Both the position numbers and the translations under genes were made by a program. This document shows, piece by piece, positions 7,529 to 16,256 of a DNA stretch of 20,381 bases (position 1 is its first letter; each line of letters begins with the position of its first letter). A model generated the notes under the pieces. The model had not been told where the DNA came from. It searched no databases and was given only the letters and a program-made list of their open reading frames with translations. Source of the DNA: Bacillota bacterium (GTDB taxonomy: Bacteria > Bacillota > Dehalobacteriia > UBA4068); the NCBI GenBank assembly GCA_030528765.1, contig JAUMYD010000014.1:1-20381 (forward strand). Direction: 5' to 3'.

Positions 7529-9513
7529 CCTTTTTCCTCCCCTGCTTGCATCGTGAAAATATAGACAGGATTCCGCCCGCTCATAAGATGATAGGCTCCG
7601 GCTTTTTTATCGTAAGCCAGCTGCAGGGAAACGACCTCGGTATTGTTCCAGGGGAACGCCTTCATGCAGGCGGTCAAATCCGCAACCGACTCCAAAGAGA
7701 TTGCCGTTGCAACCACACGGATGCAGGGATTCTTTTCCAGCAGGACTGCCAAAATTTCCCGCATATTGCCAGAGCTCCCGCCGATAAAAGCATGGCTGGG
7801 TGCAGGCAGGGAAAGGCAGGCTTCGGGGGCGCAACCGCTGACTACAGAGAGATTTTCAGCTGCAAACTTTTCTTTGTTCAATTGCAAAAGTGCCAAAGCT
7901 GCGCTGTTGCGCTCTATGGCATAGACCTGCCCTTTTTTGGCCTGCAATGCCATTTCAATCGCCACAGAACCAGTCCCGGCTCCCACATCCCAACAGACAG
8001 AGTCTTCACGCAGCTGGAGTTTAGACAGGCATACCGAACGGATCTCGCTCTTTGTCATCGGGATAACAGCCACCGACCCGGCACCGCGCAGGAACATCGC
8101 ATCAGGCAGTCCATGCGTAACAATGGCATCCGGATGCTCATTTTCGATCAAAGCAACGCTCAGCGCTCCATAAATACCATTCGCGAGATCCTCTGCTTTC
8201 CCCTGCGTGATCTTCTCATCCGGATAACTTAACTGTTCACCAATGCTGATCCGCACCTTACCCAGACCGGCCTCCGCCAAAGAACGGCACAATTCCTGCA
8301 CGGCATTTTCGCCGCCGAGCAATGCGAACACACGGGAATGGGAACGAATATCCAACACAATATTGCGCTGCCTGCCATGCAGGCTGGTGCAAAAAACATC
8401 TTCATACGATGTTTTCAGGCGGGCACAAAGGTAAGCCAGAGAGCTGAGGCCGGGCAGAAGCTTCACTTCGCAGAAAGCAAGCAGAGGAAGCAGCTTTTTC
8501 GCGCCGCTGAAAAAGCCTACATCCCCCGACATGACCACTGCAAAACGCTGATGCTCATGGTGACGCAGAATGTACTCTGCGATATCCTCGGGGGAAATGG
8601 CCTCGTACACCTGCTGAACAGGACTGGCAACCGCCTCCAGCATACGCTTTGCCCCGATCAGGCAATCCGCCCCCTTGATCGCCTGACGAACCTCCTCTGT
8701 CATTGTCTCACGATTTCCGGGGCCGATCCCGAGCACATCCACCTGCGGCTTACGGTTACAGCCAAAACGCCTACACAGCAGCGCCATGACCGCAGAGAAA
8801 GAAAGCCCCTCTTTCTGCGCTGGTCGGCCGATCACCACAAGCCGGGCCTTTGCTTTCTCTGCGGCAGAAATCTTTGCCTCAAATCCACCCACATCTCCGC
8901 CATCTTTTGTTACAAGCCAGGAGGCAGAAACGGCGTGCAGCATCGCAAGGTTCATTTCTTCGGAAAAGGGGCCCTGCATTGCAATAATATGGGACGCTTT
9001 CAGCCCCGCAGCACGGCAAGCCGCCAAAGAGCTCTCCGCAGGCAGCACACGGGCATACACGCGCTCTGAAAAGCCACTGAGTCTGGAAAATTTTTCAATT
9101 TCTTTGCTTCCGCACGCCAGAAGGATATTGCCTTCTGTGGTCTCCAGAAAAGCAAGCGCTGCTTCCGGATCGGAAACACTAACAACATCAGAAGTTCTGT
9201 CGGATGCTTTCCGTAAAAGGCGAAGATATTCCGTTCCTGTTGCCTGACAAGCACTGAAAAGGTTTTCTGTAACAGAGGCTGCATAAGGATGCGTTGCATC
9301 GATCAGCAAATCAAATGCCGTCTTTGAAAGCAGCTGTATGATCTCCGCCTCCGAAAGCCGCCCTGTCAAAATCCGTAGCTTCTCTGCAGCAGGCAGCAGT
9401 GTCCCGCCGTATTCAGTTGCAACGCAGGCAGTAACCAGGATCGGCTGGGAACTCAAAAATTCTACCAGCTCCCGCCCTTCCGTGGTCCCGGCAAAAACAC
9501 AGATATTATACAT
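7525..9513 (-). CDS. CbiJ-CbiE-CbiT fusion: precorrin-6A reductase and C5/C15 methyltransferase-decarboxylase
   Basis: One 662-residue protein holds three corrin enzymes. Residues 1 to about 250 are CbiJ/CobK (AGTTEGREL near the N terminus, IDATHPYA around 72-79, TKDGGDVGG around 203-211), reducing cobalt-precorrin-6A. Residues about 257-463 are CbiE, a tetrapyrrole methyltransferase (VLGIGPGNRE near 261-270, MSGDVGFFSGAK near 329-340, GLSSLAYLC near 356-364). Residues about 467-655 are CbiT (THGLPDAMFLRG, SAM site WDVGAGTGSVAIE near 509-521), which methylates C15 and decarboxylates. CbiE-CbiT fusions (CobL-like) are well known; adding CbiJ is less usual. I chose ATG 9513, seven bases after GAGGG, over the adjacent GTG at 9516. 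The start overlaps the cbiH stop by a few bases. Confidence 0.94.
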   Translation of the reverse strand: MYNICVFAGTTEGRELVEFLSSQPILVTACVATEYGGTLLPAAEKLRILTGRLSEAEIIQLLSKTAFDLLIDATHPYAASVTENLFSACQATGTEYLRLLRKASDRTSDVVSVSDPEAALAFLETTEGNILLACGSKEIEKFSRLSGFSERVYARVLPAESSLAACRAAGLKASHIIAMQGPFSEEMNLAMLHAVSASWLVTKDGGDVGGFEAKISAAEKAKARLVVIGRPAQKEGLSFSAVMALLCRRFGCNRKPQVDVLGIGPGNRETMTEEVRQAIKGADCLIGAKRMLEAVASPVQQVYEAISPEDIAEYILRHHEHQRFAVVMSGDVGFFSGAKKLLPLLAFCEVKLLPGLSSLAYLCARLKTSYEDVFCTSLHGRQRNIVLDIRSHSRVFALLGGENAVQELCRSLAEAGLGKVRISIGEQLSYPDEKITQGKAEDLANGIYGALSVALIENEHPDAIVTHGLPDAMFLRGAGSVAVIPMTKSEIRSVCLSKLQLREDSVCWDVGAGTGSVAIEMALQAKKGQVYAIERNSAALALLQLNKEKFAAENLSVVSGCAPEACLSLPAPSHAFIGGSSGNMREILAVLLEKNPCIRVVATAISLESVADLTACMKAFPWNNTEVVSLQLAYDKKAGAYHLMSGRNPVYIFTMQAGEEKG

Positions 9514-10237
9514 CACGATACCCTCTCGGAGTCACCATCTTTTGGGCGATCTCCCTCGTCATGTCGTTGCCGATAAATACGGTGCAGAACATATCCACTT
9601 TCTCTGACCTGAGCTCCCCAAGAGACAACATGCGCTTGTTCTCTCCCTCCCTGCCGATGTTCCGGGTCACGCCGCAAAGGCGATCCTCCGGCAAATGCCG
9701 CAGCAGGATATCACAGGCCCTGCGAAGATGGTCAGGGCGGCCATGGCTGGCAGGGTTATAAAGCACAATGGAAAGATCTGCTGCTGCGGCTGCTTCCAAT
9801 CGCTTTTCGATCTTCTCCCAGGCGGTAAGACGATCACTGAGCGAAACAACGGCAAAATCATGGGTAAGAGGCGCACCAAGAAGAGCCGCACCACTGCAGG
9901 CAGCCGTCAAACCGGGGATGACCTCGATCCCGGGGGCAGAGCATTCCCCCCGAAGCTCATAAATCAGCGCCGCCATTCCATAGATCCCGCTGTCACCGGA
10001 GCAAACCATGGCGACTGTCTTCCCCTGCTTCGCCAGGTCAAGCGCCATCCGGCAGCGCTCCATCTCCTGTGTCATGGGCGTAGTCAAAAACTCCTTGTCC
10101 GGATAACGCTCCCTGACCAAGTCCACATAAACATGATAACCAATAATGACATCGCAGAGCCGTAATGCCCGGTCGGCCTTGATGGTCATATTTTCATAGT
10201 TGCCGGGGCCAATGCCCACAACGATCAATTTACCCAA
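9506..10237 (-). CDS. cbiH: Cobalt-precorrin-3 C17-methyltransferase CbiH (ring contraction)
   Basis: This 243-residue SAM-dependent methyltransferase of the tetrapyrrole methylase fold methylates C17 and drives ring contraction. Motifs seen are GIGPGNYENMT (8-18), VCSGDSGIYGMA (78-89), a PGLTAACSGAALLG block and the LYNPASHGRP segment, characteristic of CbiH/CobJ. The protein is the short, single-domain form without an added iron-sulfur domain. Translation appears to start at TTG 10237: GGAGG lies 6 bases upstream, and starting there gives the expected IVVGIGPG N terminus, while the next ATG would delete the SAM loop. The start overlaps the cbiG stop. Confidence 0.93.
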   Translation of the reverse strand: MGKLIVVGIGPGNYENMTIKADRALRLCDVIIGYHVYVDLVRERYPDKEFLTTPMTQEMERCRMALDLAKQGKTVAMVCSGDSGIYGMAALIYELRGECSAPGIEVIPGLTAACSGAALLGAPLTHDFAVVSLSDRLTAWEKIEKRLEAAAAADLSIVLYNPASHGRPDHLRRACDILLRHLPEDRLCGVTRNIGREGENKRMLSLGELRSEKVDMFCTVFIGNDMTREIAQKMVTPRGYRDV

Positions 10238-11249
10238 AACGCACCTCCAGTTTCTCTACCGCGACCGCCACTGTCACAGCACTTACGGCAGTTTTCCTTA
10301 CGATCAATTCATCCGCACCCAGAAGGGCTGCCCGTTCGCATACATTATCCACACCAGTCACGCTTTGCACGAAGGAAGAGGGGGTGAAGGATCCCGGAAC
10401 CTCCAAAAGTTCCGCAGAAGAATAAAATACCGGCATCAATCCATTTTCTTCGCAGTATTTTAAAAGCCCCTCTTCCTCTGCTTTCAGATCAATGGATGCC
10501 ACACATCTGACAGCTCTTTTGTCCAGCCCCTCCTGGTCTATCACCGTATTTACTGCCTCGCGGATGGCCACATCAGAGCTCCCCTTTCTGCAACCGATAC
10601 CGATATGCAGGATTTTTGGGATCAAGCGCAGCGTCTGCACAAAAGGAGCTTTTTTCCGGTAGGAAATGCAAATCCCCAATTCGCCGCTATCAGCGGACAC
10701 AAGACCGCCCGGAAGCTCTGTCGCTATGCCGAAATCACAGGAAAGAGGGATGTCCCGCTCCAAAATAGCAGCTGACACCGCTTTTGCCTGCTGAAGATCA
10801 TCGATCACGAAATTATTCCTGGCAGCCCAAGCATCCACGGAAAATCTTTTATTGATATCGGTCGCAGTTGTGATCACCGGGGAAGCATGCAAAGCATCCG
10901 CTATTCTTAATGCCAGCTCATTCCCAGCACCGATATGCCCGGAGAGCAGGGGGATCACAAAATGCCCCTGCTCATCTATGCAGATAACAGCAGGATCACT
11001 TTGCTTCTCCCGCACATGGGGCGCGATCTCCCGGACGGCGATCCCGCAGGCAGAGACAAAGACCAAGGCATCAGCCCAGGAGAAAAGTTCCCCATAAAAA
11101 GGCGCTGTGGGCCGGCAAATATGCGCAAAGCCCTTCTCTTCAAAGCGCTCCATTGTATATGCCCGAATCTCCTCCCGGGGAAAGAGCAGCATCACTGCAC
11201 GAGCCGTGCGGCAAGCCTGGCGGGTATAGGCAAACAGCCCGATTTTCAT
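10230..11249 (-). CDS. cbiG: Cobalt-precorrin-5A hydrolase CbiG
   Basis: This 339-residue enzyme opens the delta-lactone of cobalt-precorrin-5A and releases acetaldehyde in the anaerobic pathway. It has the N-terminal domain (MKIGLFAYT, then VSACGIAVREIAPH near 65-78), the LLSGHIGAGNELA block (101-113), the TTATDINKRFSVD block (127-139) and the C-terminal CobE-like domain beginning HIGIGCRKGSS (215-225). The length is typical. Its ATG overlaps the cbiF TGA (ATGA). The gene order cbiF-cbiG-cbiH matches consecutive ring-contraction chemistry and identifies the oxygen-independent route. Confidence 0.95.
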   Translation of the reverse strand: MKIGLFAYTRQACRTARAVMLLFPREEIRAYTMERFEEKGFAHICRPTAPFYGELFSWADALVFVSACGIAVREIAPHVREKQSDPAVICIDEQGHFVIPLLSGHIGAGNELALRIADALHASPVITTATDINKRFSVDAWAARNNFVIDDLQQAKAVSAAILERDIPLSCDFGIATELPGGLVSADSGELGICISYRKKAPFVQTLRLIPKILHIGIGCRKGSSDVAIREAVNTVIDQEGLDKRAVRCVASIDLKAEEEGLLKYCEENGLMPVFYSSAELLEVPGSFTPSSFVQSVTGVDNVCERAALLGADELIVRKTAVSAVTVAVAVEKLEVRFG

Positions 11250-12001
11250 TCTGTCGCCTCCCGGTATTCCGTTGTAAAACCGGGGTGGTACAGCAAAGAA
11301 CGCAGGTACTGATCACCCATACAATTTCCGATGATAATCAGGGAAGTCTTGGTCAGTCCATTTTCTCTTATCGTTTGGTGAAGCGTTTCAACTGTGCAGC
11401 GAAATATCCGCTCTTCCGGCCAGGTAGCCTTATAGACTACTGCAGCAGGGGTGTTTCCGGGATAACCTCCGGCCAGCAGATCTTCCTGAAGCTGCCCGCT
11501 GAGAGAGGTGCTGAGGAAAAGCAGCATGGTAGCCTGGTGGGCAGCCAGAGCACGAATAGACTCCCGCTCCGGAACAGGGGTCCGCCCCGGGGATCGGGTG
11601 ATAATAAGCGTCTGGCTGACGTCCGGCAGCGTATACTCTGTTTTCAGAGAAGCTGCCGCACCACAGAAAGAGCTGACGCCCGGACAAACATCATATTCAA
11701 TGCCCAGCTCCTGCAGCGCATCGAACTGCTCCCGAACTGCCCCGTAAATACTGGGGTCTCCGGTATGAAGGCGTACGATCACTTTTCCTTCTTCCTCTGC
11801 TTTTCTGATTACTTCGATCACCTGCTCCAGTGTCATCTTTGCGCTGTCATACAGCTCACAAGTCTCTTTGGTGTAAGAAAGCAATTCCGGGTTCACCAGA
11901 GAACCCGCATAAATGACCACATCGGCCTCGCGCAAGAGGCGGGCTCCCCTTACTGTTATCAGATCAAGCGCACCACTGCCCGCACCAACAAAATGCACCA
12001 T
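11246..12001 (-). CDS. cbiF: Cobalt-precorrin-4 C11-methyltransferase CbiF
   Basis: The 251-residue SAM-dependent tetrapyrrole methylase methylates C11 of cobalt-precorrin-4. It shows VHFVGAGSGALDLITVRG at the N terminus (family consensus GAGPGxxDLIT, here with Ser in place of Pro), YAGSLV near 31-36, the SAM-site block LHTGDPSIYGA (78-88) and PGVSSFCGAAA. These features separate it from CbiL, CbiH and CbiE. It starts with ATG after GGGAGG, a few bases past the cbiD stop, and overlaps cbiG at its 3' end. Confidence 0.95.
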   Translation of the reverse strand: MVHFVGAGSGALDLITVRGARLLREADVVIYAGSLVNPELLSYTKETCELYDSAKMTLEQVIEVIRKAEEEGKVIVRLHTGDPSIYGAVREQFDALQELGIEYDVCPGVSSFCGAAASLKTEYTLPDVSQTLIITRSPGRTPVPERESIRALAAHQATMLLFLSTSLSGQLQEDLLAGGYPGNTPAAVVYKATWPEERIFRCTVETLHQTIRENGLTKTSLIIIGNCMGDQYLRSLLYHPGFTTEYREATE

Positions 12002-12005
12002 ATGC

Positions 12006-13160
12006 TTATTCCTCCCTAATCAGCTTCAACAGATCCCCCGCATTCTCCGTTGCGCTCAGAAAGCCGTATTCTCTGGAAAAAAGGATCGCCCCTGTTTCCA
12101 TTTCGCCGGCAACTCTATGCGCCATGACAAAGGATATTCGCTTCGAGATGCGTTCCAGGGTTTGTGAGCAGCACCCACATTCCTTCAAAACACGAATGGC
12201 TGCATCACAGCTTACGCAATCCAGCAGCTCCGCGATCCGACTCGCGGGGAGCCCGGCAGCACCGGCATGGGCAGCCATGATATCCATCCGGCAGTCACCA
12301 TATCTGGAATGCGTATTCAGCATGCCACCCGCAATTTTTATGAGTTTCCCGATATGGCCGATGAGCAGAGCCCCCCGAAACCCAAGCTCACGACAGAGAT
12401 CCAGGCTCTCGCCGATAAAGTTAGAAGTAAGAACTGCGATTTTCAGATCAAGGCCGATATCCTTTTGGATGTACGCCGAGCCATAATTGCCGGGGGTCAG
12501 CAAAACATATTTCGCGCCGGCAGCCTTCCTTTGCCGAAGCTCCAGCTCTATCGTATCCACAAGAGCCCGTTCACTCATGGGCTCTACGATCCCGCTCGTT
12601 CCCAAAATGGAAATGCCGCCAAGAATTCCGAGCATTGGATTGAAGGTCTTTTTTGCAAGCTCTTCTCCATCCGCCACAGAGATCACAACAGAGAGACCTC
12701 CGTGATAATCGGTCAAGCAGCAGACTTCCTCCAGATTTTCACGAATCATCTGCCGGGGAACTGCGTTGATAGCGGCAGCGCCCACCGGCTGCTCCAGGCC
12801 AGGCTTTGTCACACGGCCAACCCCCCGGCCCCCATCAATGATGATCCCCGCTGTTTTCCTCCGCTTGACCAATGCAAAGATAAGCGAGGCCTGGGTAACA
12901 TCCGGGTCATCACCGCTGTCTTTTTCAACCGCACAGGATACGGCATCCTCTTCCATGCTGATCTGCAGCACATTCAAATCCAAAGTGATCCCCTTTGGAG
13001 TACAGATCCGTATCTTCTCTTTGCGTCTGCCGCTCAAAAGCATCCAGGCCGCGGCCTTTGCTGCTGCTGCAGCACAGGAGCCTGTCGTATAGCCCAGGCG
13101 GAGTTTTTTTCCGTCTTTTACGATGTATTCTTTTACAGCATACTCTTCCATAGGCCTCAC
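12006..13160 (-). CDS. cbiD: Cobalt-precorrin-5B C1-methyltransferase CbiD
   Basis: This 384-residue protein matches CbiD, the C1-methyltransferase unique to the anaerobic pathway. Diagnostic segments are LRLGYTTGSCAAAAAKAA near residues 21-38, DGGRGVGRVTKPGL near 109-122, and an ILGTSGIVEPMSERAL block. The frame opens with GTG 13160, whose GTGA overlaps the cbiC stop. An ATG at 13151 (three codons later) has a GAGG only 3-4 bases upstream, so the exact start is uncertain. The gene lies between cbiC and cbiF, as in many Firmicute clusters. Its presence argues for the anaerobic rather than the aerobic (CobF-type) route. Confidence 0.94.
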   Translation of the reverse strand: MRPMEEYAVKEYIVKDGKKLRLGYTTGSCAAAAAKAAAWMLLSGRRKEKIRICTPKGITLDLNVLQISMEEDAVSCAVEKDSGDDPDVTQASLIFALVKRRKTAGIIIDGGRGVGRVTKPGLEQPVGAAAINAVPRQMIRENLEEVCCLTDYHGGLSVVISVADGEELAKKTFNPMLGILGGISILGTSGIVEPMSERALVDTIELELRQRKAAGAKYVLLTPGNYGSAYIQKDIGLDLKIAVLTSNFIGESLDLCRELGFRGALLIGHIGKLIKIAGGMLNTHSRYGDCRMDIMAAHAGAAGLPASRIAELLDCVSCDAAIRVLKECGCCSQTLERISKRISFVMAHRVAGEMETGAILFSREYGFLSATENAGDLLKLIREE

Positions 13161-13780
13161 CGCAGGATCTGGTAAAGCAGCGCATTGCAGATCGCGGCCG
13201 CTACGTTGCTTCCACCTTTATGCCCCCTGGCTACAATGTGCGGCGTTTGAGATCGGATAATCAGTTCCTTGCTCTCCACCACATTAACAAAACCAACCGG
13301 CACGCCGATGATCAGCGCAGGGACAAGAATTCCTTTCTCTATCATATCATGCAGGGCAATCAGTGCCGTGGGCGCGTTTCCGATGGCAAAGATACAGGGC
13401 TTCGGCAATGCAGACGCACGTTCCATAGACACAATGGCTCGCGTGACCCCCCGCTGTCCTGCCTCCTCTGCCACATCCATATCAGACATAAAGCAATGCA
13501 GCGTTCCGCCCAGCTCTCCAAGTATCTTTTTATTGATGCCAGCTTTTGCCATCTGTGTATCTGTCACGATATCACAGCCGCCACGCAGGGCTTCAAGGCC
13601 CTTCGCTACTGCATTTTCGGAAAAAACGAGCGTATCCGCGTAGTCAAAATCAGCAGTCGCATGGATAGCTCTTTTTATCACGGGTTCATTTTGCGGTTCA
13701 AGCAGCTTTCCGCCAAGAAGCTCCGTGATGATCTCAAAACTGCGTTTTTCGATGTCCATAGGCTTGATATTCTCAATCAT
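13157..13780 (-). CDS. cbiC: Cobalt-precorrin-8 methylmutase CbiC
   Basis: The 207-residue enzyme moves the C11 methyl group to C12, giving cobyrinate. The proposed catalytic His40 sits in RAIHATADFDYA. Further family blocks are TDTQMAKAGI near 73-82, GNAPTALIAL near 133-142 and GVPVGFVNVVESKE near 159-172, and the length is standard for CbiC/CobH. Its ATG overlaps the end of cbiA by 8 bases, with AAGGAG about 10 bases upstream. It was probably translated in concert with cbiA, the next enzyme in the pathway. Confidence 0.96.
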   Translation of the reverse strand: MIENIKPMDIEKRSFEIITELLGGKLLEPQNEPVIKRAIHATADFDYADTLVFSENAVAKGLEALRGGCDIVTDTQMAKAGINKKILGELGGTLHCFMSDMDVAEEAGQRGVTRAIVSMERASALPKPCIFAIGNAPTALIALHDMIEKGILVPALIIGVPVGFVNVVESKELIIRSQTPHIVARGHKGGSNVAAAICNALLYQILR

Positions 13781-15134
13781 TGCGATGCTTCTCCTTCAGG
13801 CAAGTATTATAGAAACTGGCTGCAAAACCAGGATTCGCATAGAAATGAAGGTGCGGATATCCCGCATAGAGCCGATCCGTTGCATGAATGCAATCCCAGC
13901 TTTTTCCGGAGGCTTTCGTGGCTGTGAATGCGCTCCCCTGCACTTCACTATCCCAATGGTGGAACTCGTGCCCACAAATTTCCTCTCCGGCTCGGCAAAG
14001 CAGCGTATCCTGATTGGCCATCAAACGAATATATCCGAATCTGGTAAGCTTTCCCGTGTCAAAGCTTTTTCCCGGCAAAAAGCCCACCATGGGGAAACCG
14101 CCGATCGATTCCGTCAGATACATAAAGCCTCCGCATTCCGCAATACAGGGAAGGCCCTGTTCAAGAGCTACTTTCAGGGAGGCACGCATCCCGATATTTT
14201 CACTGAGTTTCCCAGCGTACAGCTCCGGATAGCCGCCTCCGAGATACAGGCCTTGAATGTTCTGCGGCAGTTCCTGATCTGCCAGGGGACTGAAGGGCAC
14301 AAGCTCTGCACCCATTTCCCGCAGCACATCCAAACTATCCTCATAATAAAAGCAAAAAGCATTGTCGCGAGCTATAGCAATACGCAGCGATTCCTGCCTG
14401 AAGGGCAGCTCTATCGCTTCACAGGAAAGAGAAGCGGCATTTGCAGCCAGCGCCAGCAGGCCGTCAAGATCAATGCTCTGCTCTGCCTGTGCCGCCAGTA
14501 TCTGCAGCTTTTCCTGCAAACCCTGCACTTCTGCTGCGGTAATCAACCCAAGGTGGCGGCTTTCAAAGGAGCAACCCTGCATTTGTGGCATAAAGCCAAG
14601 CGGCTGCAGCTTTCCGGCAAAGCGCCTCCTGATCTCTTCCGCGAGAAGAGAGTAGCTCATAGCCGTACACTGATTCAGGATCACACCGCAAATATGGTTA
14701 TCCGGGCAAAAATCCAGAAAGCCCTGAATGGAGGCTAGCACAGACAGGGCTGCTCCCCCGGCTGCGACAAGCAGCACAACCGGACTTTTCGTTATCTGCG
14801 AGATTTCATAGGTGCTTGCTCTGGTCCCCCCCAGGGACAAACCATCGTAAAAACCCATGGCCCCTTCGATCACACTGATGTCCCGATCTGCACCGTTTTT
14901 TGCGAGCAGATATTTAAGCGTGTTTTCCTGAAAGAAAAACGAATCCAGGCTGGCACTTTTTGTACCGATAACCCGGCTGTGGAACATCGGGTCAATATAA
15001 TCAGGCCCACATTTAAAGGCTCCCACTTTCAATTTTCGTTCGACCAGTGCCTGCAGGATCCCGCAGCAAACAGTGGTTTTTCCGCAGCCACTGCTTGTCC
15101 CGGCCAGAACAAATCTGGGGATCATGTGTTCCAT
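13773..15134 (-). CDS. cbiA: Cobyrinate a,c-diamide synthase CbiA
   Basis: This 453-residue ATP- and glutamine-dependent enzyme amidates the a and c side chains of cobyrinate. The N-terminal synthetase domain has the P-loop AGTSSGCGKTTV (11-22) and GPDYIDPMFH (43-52). The C-terminal glutaminase domain has LYLGGGYPELYA near 297-307, the nucleophile Cys334 (CIAECGGFMYL) and His389 in GHEFHHWDSE. I kept the ATG at 15134 because AGGAGG lies 7 bases upstream. A second ATG at 15125, overlapping the transporter ATPase stop as ATGA, is also possible. Overlap with the ABC ATPase gene shows that transport and biosynthesis genes are in one operon. Confidence 0.96.
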   Translation of the reverse strand: MEHMIPRFVLAGTSSGCGKTTVCCGILQALVERKLKVGAFKCGPDYIDPMFHSRVIGTKSASLDSFFFQENTLKYLLAKNGADRDISVIEGAMGFYDGLSLGGTRASTYEISQITKSPVVLLVAAGGAALSVLASIQGFLDFCPDNHICGVILNQCTAMSYSLLAEEIRRRFAGKLQPLGFMPQMQGCSFESRHLGLITAAEVQGLQEKLQILAAQAEQSIDLDGLLALAANAASLSCEAIELPFRQESLRIAIARDNAFCFYYEDSLDVLREMGAELVPFSPLADQELPQNIQGLYLGGGYPELYAGKLSENIGMRASLKVALEQGLPCIAECGGFMYLTESIGGFPMVGFLPGKSFDTGKLTRFGYIRLMANQDTLLCRAGEEICGHEFHHWDSEVQGSAFTATKASGKSWDCIHATDRLYAGYPHLHFYANPGFAASFYNTCLKEKHRND

Positions 15135-16255
15135 ATCTGCCCCTCCTGCCAGTCTTTGCTGCCATTAACAGGGATTTTATGATCCTCTGCCAAGCGGAGC
15201 AATTTAAAGTTCAGTTGATTGAACGTCCCGGTGGGCGTTCCGGCATCGATCACTGCTTCACACTGAAGCATAAGGGCAGCCGCCTCCTCAAACTGCGCTT
15301 CTGTCATTGCTTCAAAAGGAGGAGCAAGCACAACATGACTGCTGAGCTCTTTTGCCACCTGGAAATCCACATCGTTTTCAAAAAGGATCCCCGTTGCAAA
15401 GGGGATCTCCTGTTTTTGCAGGGCTCTGTAGCAGGGAATACCATAGCCGTTGCCGGCCACCACAAAAAGCCTTGGGCTGCCCTCCGGTCTTGTCAGCTCA
15501 ACGCTGCCAAACAGCAAATTGTAGGAGCCCTTTCGCAGCCCATAAAGCTGCTCAATGGCCTGATCCCCGAGAATGAGATCTGGCGGGCCAAAAGCCTCAA
15601 TCGTATCGCCTTTCACACATAAAAGGTAATCAGAGATCTTCATCGCCAAATCGATCTCATGCAGAGACATGATGACAGTGATATTCTTTTTCTGGGTCAT
15701 CTCACGGAGGATATCCAGCAGCTCGATTTTATGGCGGATATCCAGATAGGCCGTAGGTTCGTCCAGAACGATGATCTCCGGCTCCTGGCAAATCGCTCTT
15801 GCCAGCATGATCCGCTGCCGTTGCCCATCCGAAAGAGTGCTGAAATCCTGTTCTGCCAAACTGAGGGCATGAACGCGCTCCAGCGCCTCCTGCACGGCCG
15901 CCCTATCCTTCGCTGTGAGTTTGCCGAATAAATTCGTGTATGGATAACGGCCCGTTGCCACAACTTCCGCGCAGCTCATCAATTCCGGGCGGATCCGATC
16001 AGTCAGAATAACAGCCACCTGCCTTGCCAGGTCTTTTGGCGAGCAGGAAGAGAGCTCCTGCGCATTGATATAGACTGTCCCCCGAATGCTCTCCAGCTGC
16101 CGTGTAATTGATTTAAGAATTGTGGATTTTCCCGCTCCGTTCGGGCCGATCAGGGAAAGGATCTTCCCTTTTTCCAGCTTCACATTGATATCGTGGATCA
16201 GGATATTTCCATCATAGCCAACCGCCAGATCATCTGTTCTGAAATAGTGCTCCAT
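15122..16255 (-). CDS. BtuD/FecE-type ABC transporter ATPase with C-terminal extension
   Basis: The 377-residue protein starts with a complete ABC ATPase domain: Walker A GPNGAGKST (37-45), signature LSDGQRQR (141-148, Asp in place of the usual Gly), Walker B IIVLDEP (161-167) and switch His199. Subunits of this cobalamin/siderophore import family are normally about 255 residues. Here residues 258-377 form an added alpha/beta-looking domain that starts RLFVVAGNGYGIPCY and includes VLAPPFEAMTEAQF and TPTGTFNQLN. From memory, similar tails occur on other BtuD-like ATPases, but I know of no assigned function; a nucleotide- or corrinoid-sensing role would be a guess. AGGAGG lies 6 bases before the ATG, and the gene follows the permease stop at once. 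It energises uptake with the permease and binding protein upstream. Confidence 0.92.
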   Translation of the reverse strand: MEHYFRTDDLAVGYDGNILIHDINVKLEKGKILSLIGPNGAGKSTILKSITRQLESIRGTVYINAQELSSCSPKDLARQVAVILTDRIRPELMSCAEVVATGRYPYTNLFGKLTAKDRAAVQEALERVHALSLAEQDFSTLSDGQRQRIMLARAICQEPEIIVLDEPTAYLDIRHKIELLDILREMTQKKNITVIMSLHEIDLAMKISDYLLCVKGDTIEAFGPPDLILGDQAIEQLYGLRKGSYNLLFGSVELTRPEGSPRLFVVAGNGYGIPCYRALQKQEIPFATGILFENDVDFQVAKELSSHVVLAPPFEAMTEAQFEEAAALMLQCEAVIDAGTPTGTFNQLNFKLLRLAEDHKIPVNGSKDWQEGQIWNT

Positions 16256-16256
16256 C

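Noticed and set aside
7309..8232. A 307-codon plus-strand frame opposite the cbiB and CbiJ-E-T genes
   Set aside because: It runs across the junction of two clear minus-strand genes and shows no family motifs.
11153..12019. A 288-codon plus-strand frame opposite cbiF
   Set aside because: It covers exactly the cbiF coding region in antisense and has no protein-like motifs.
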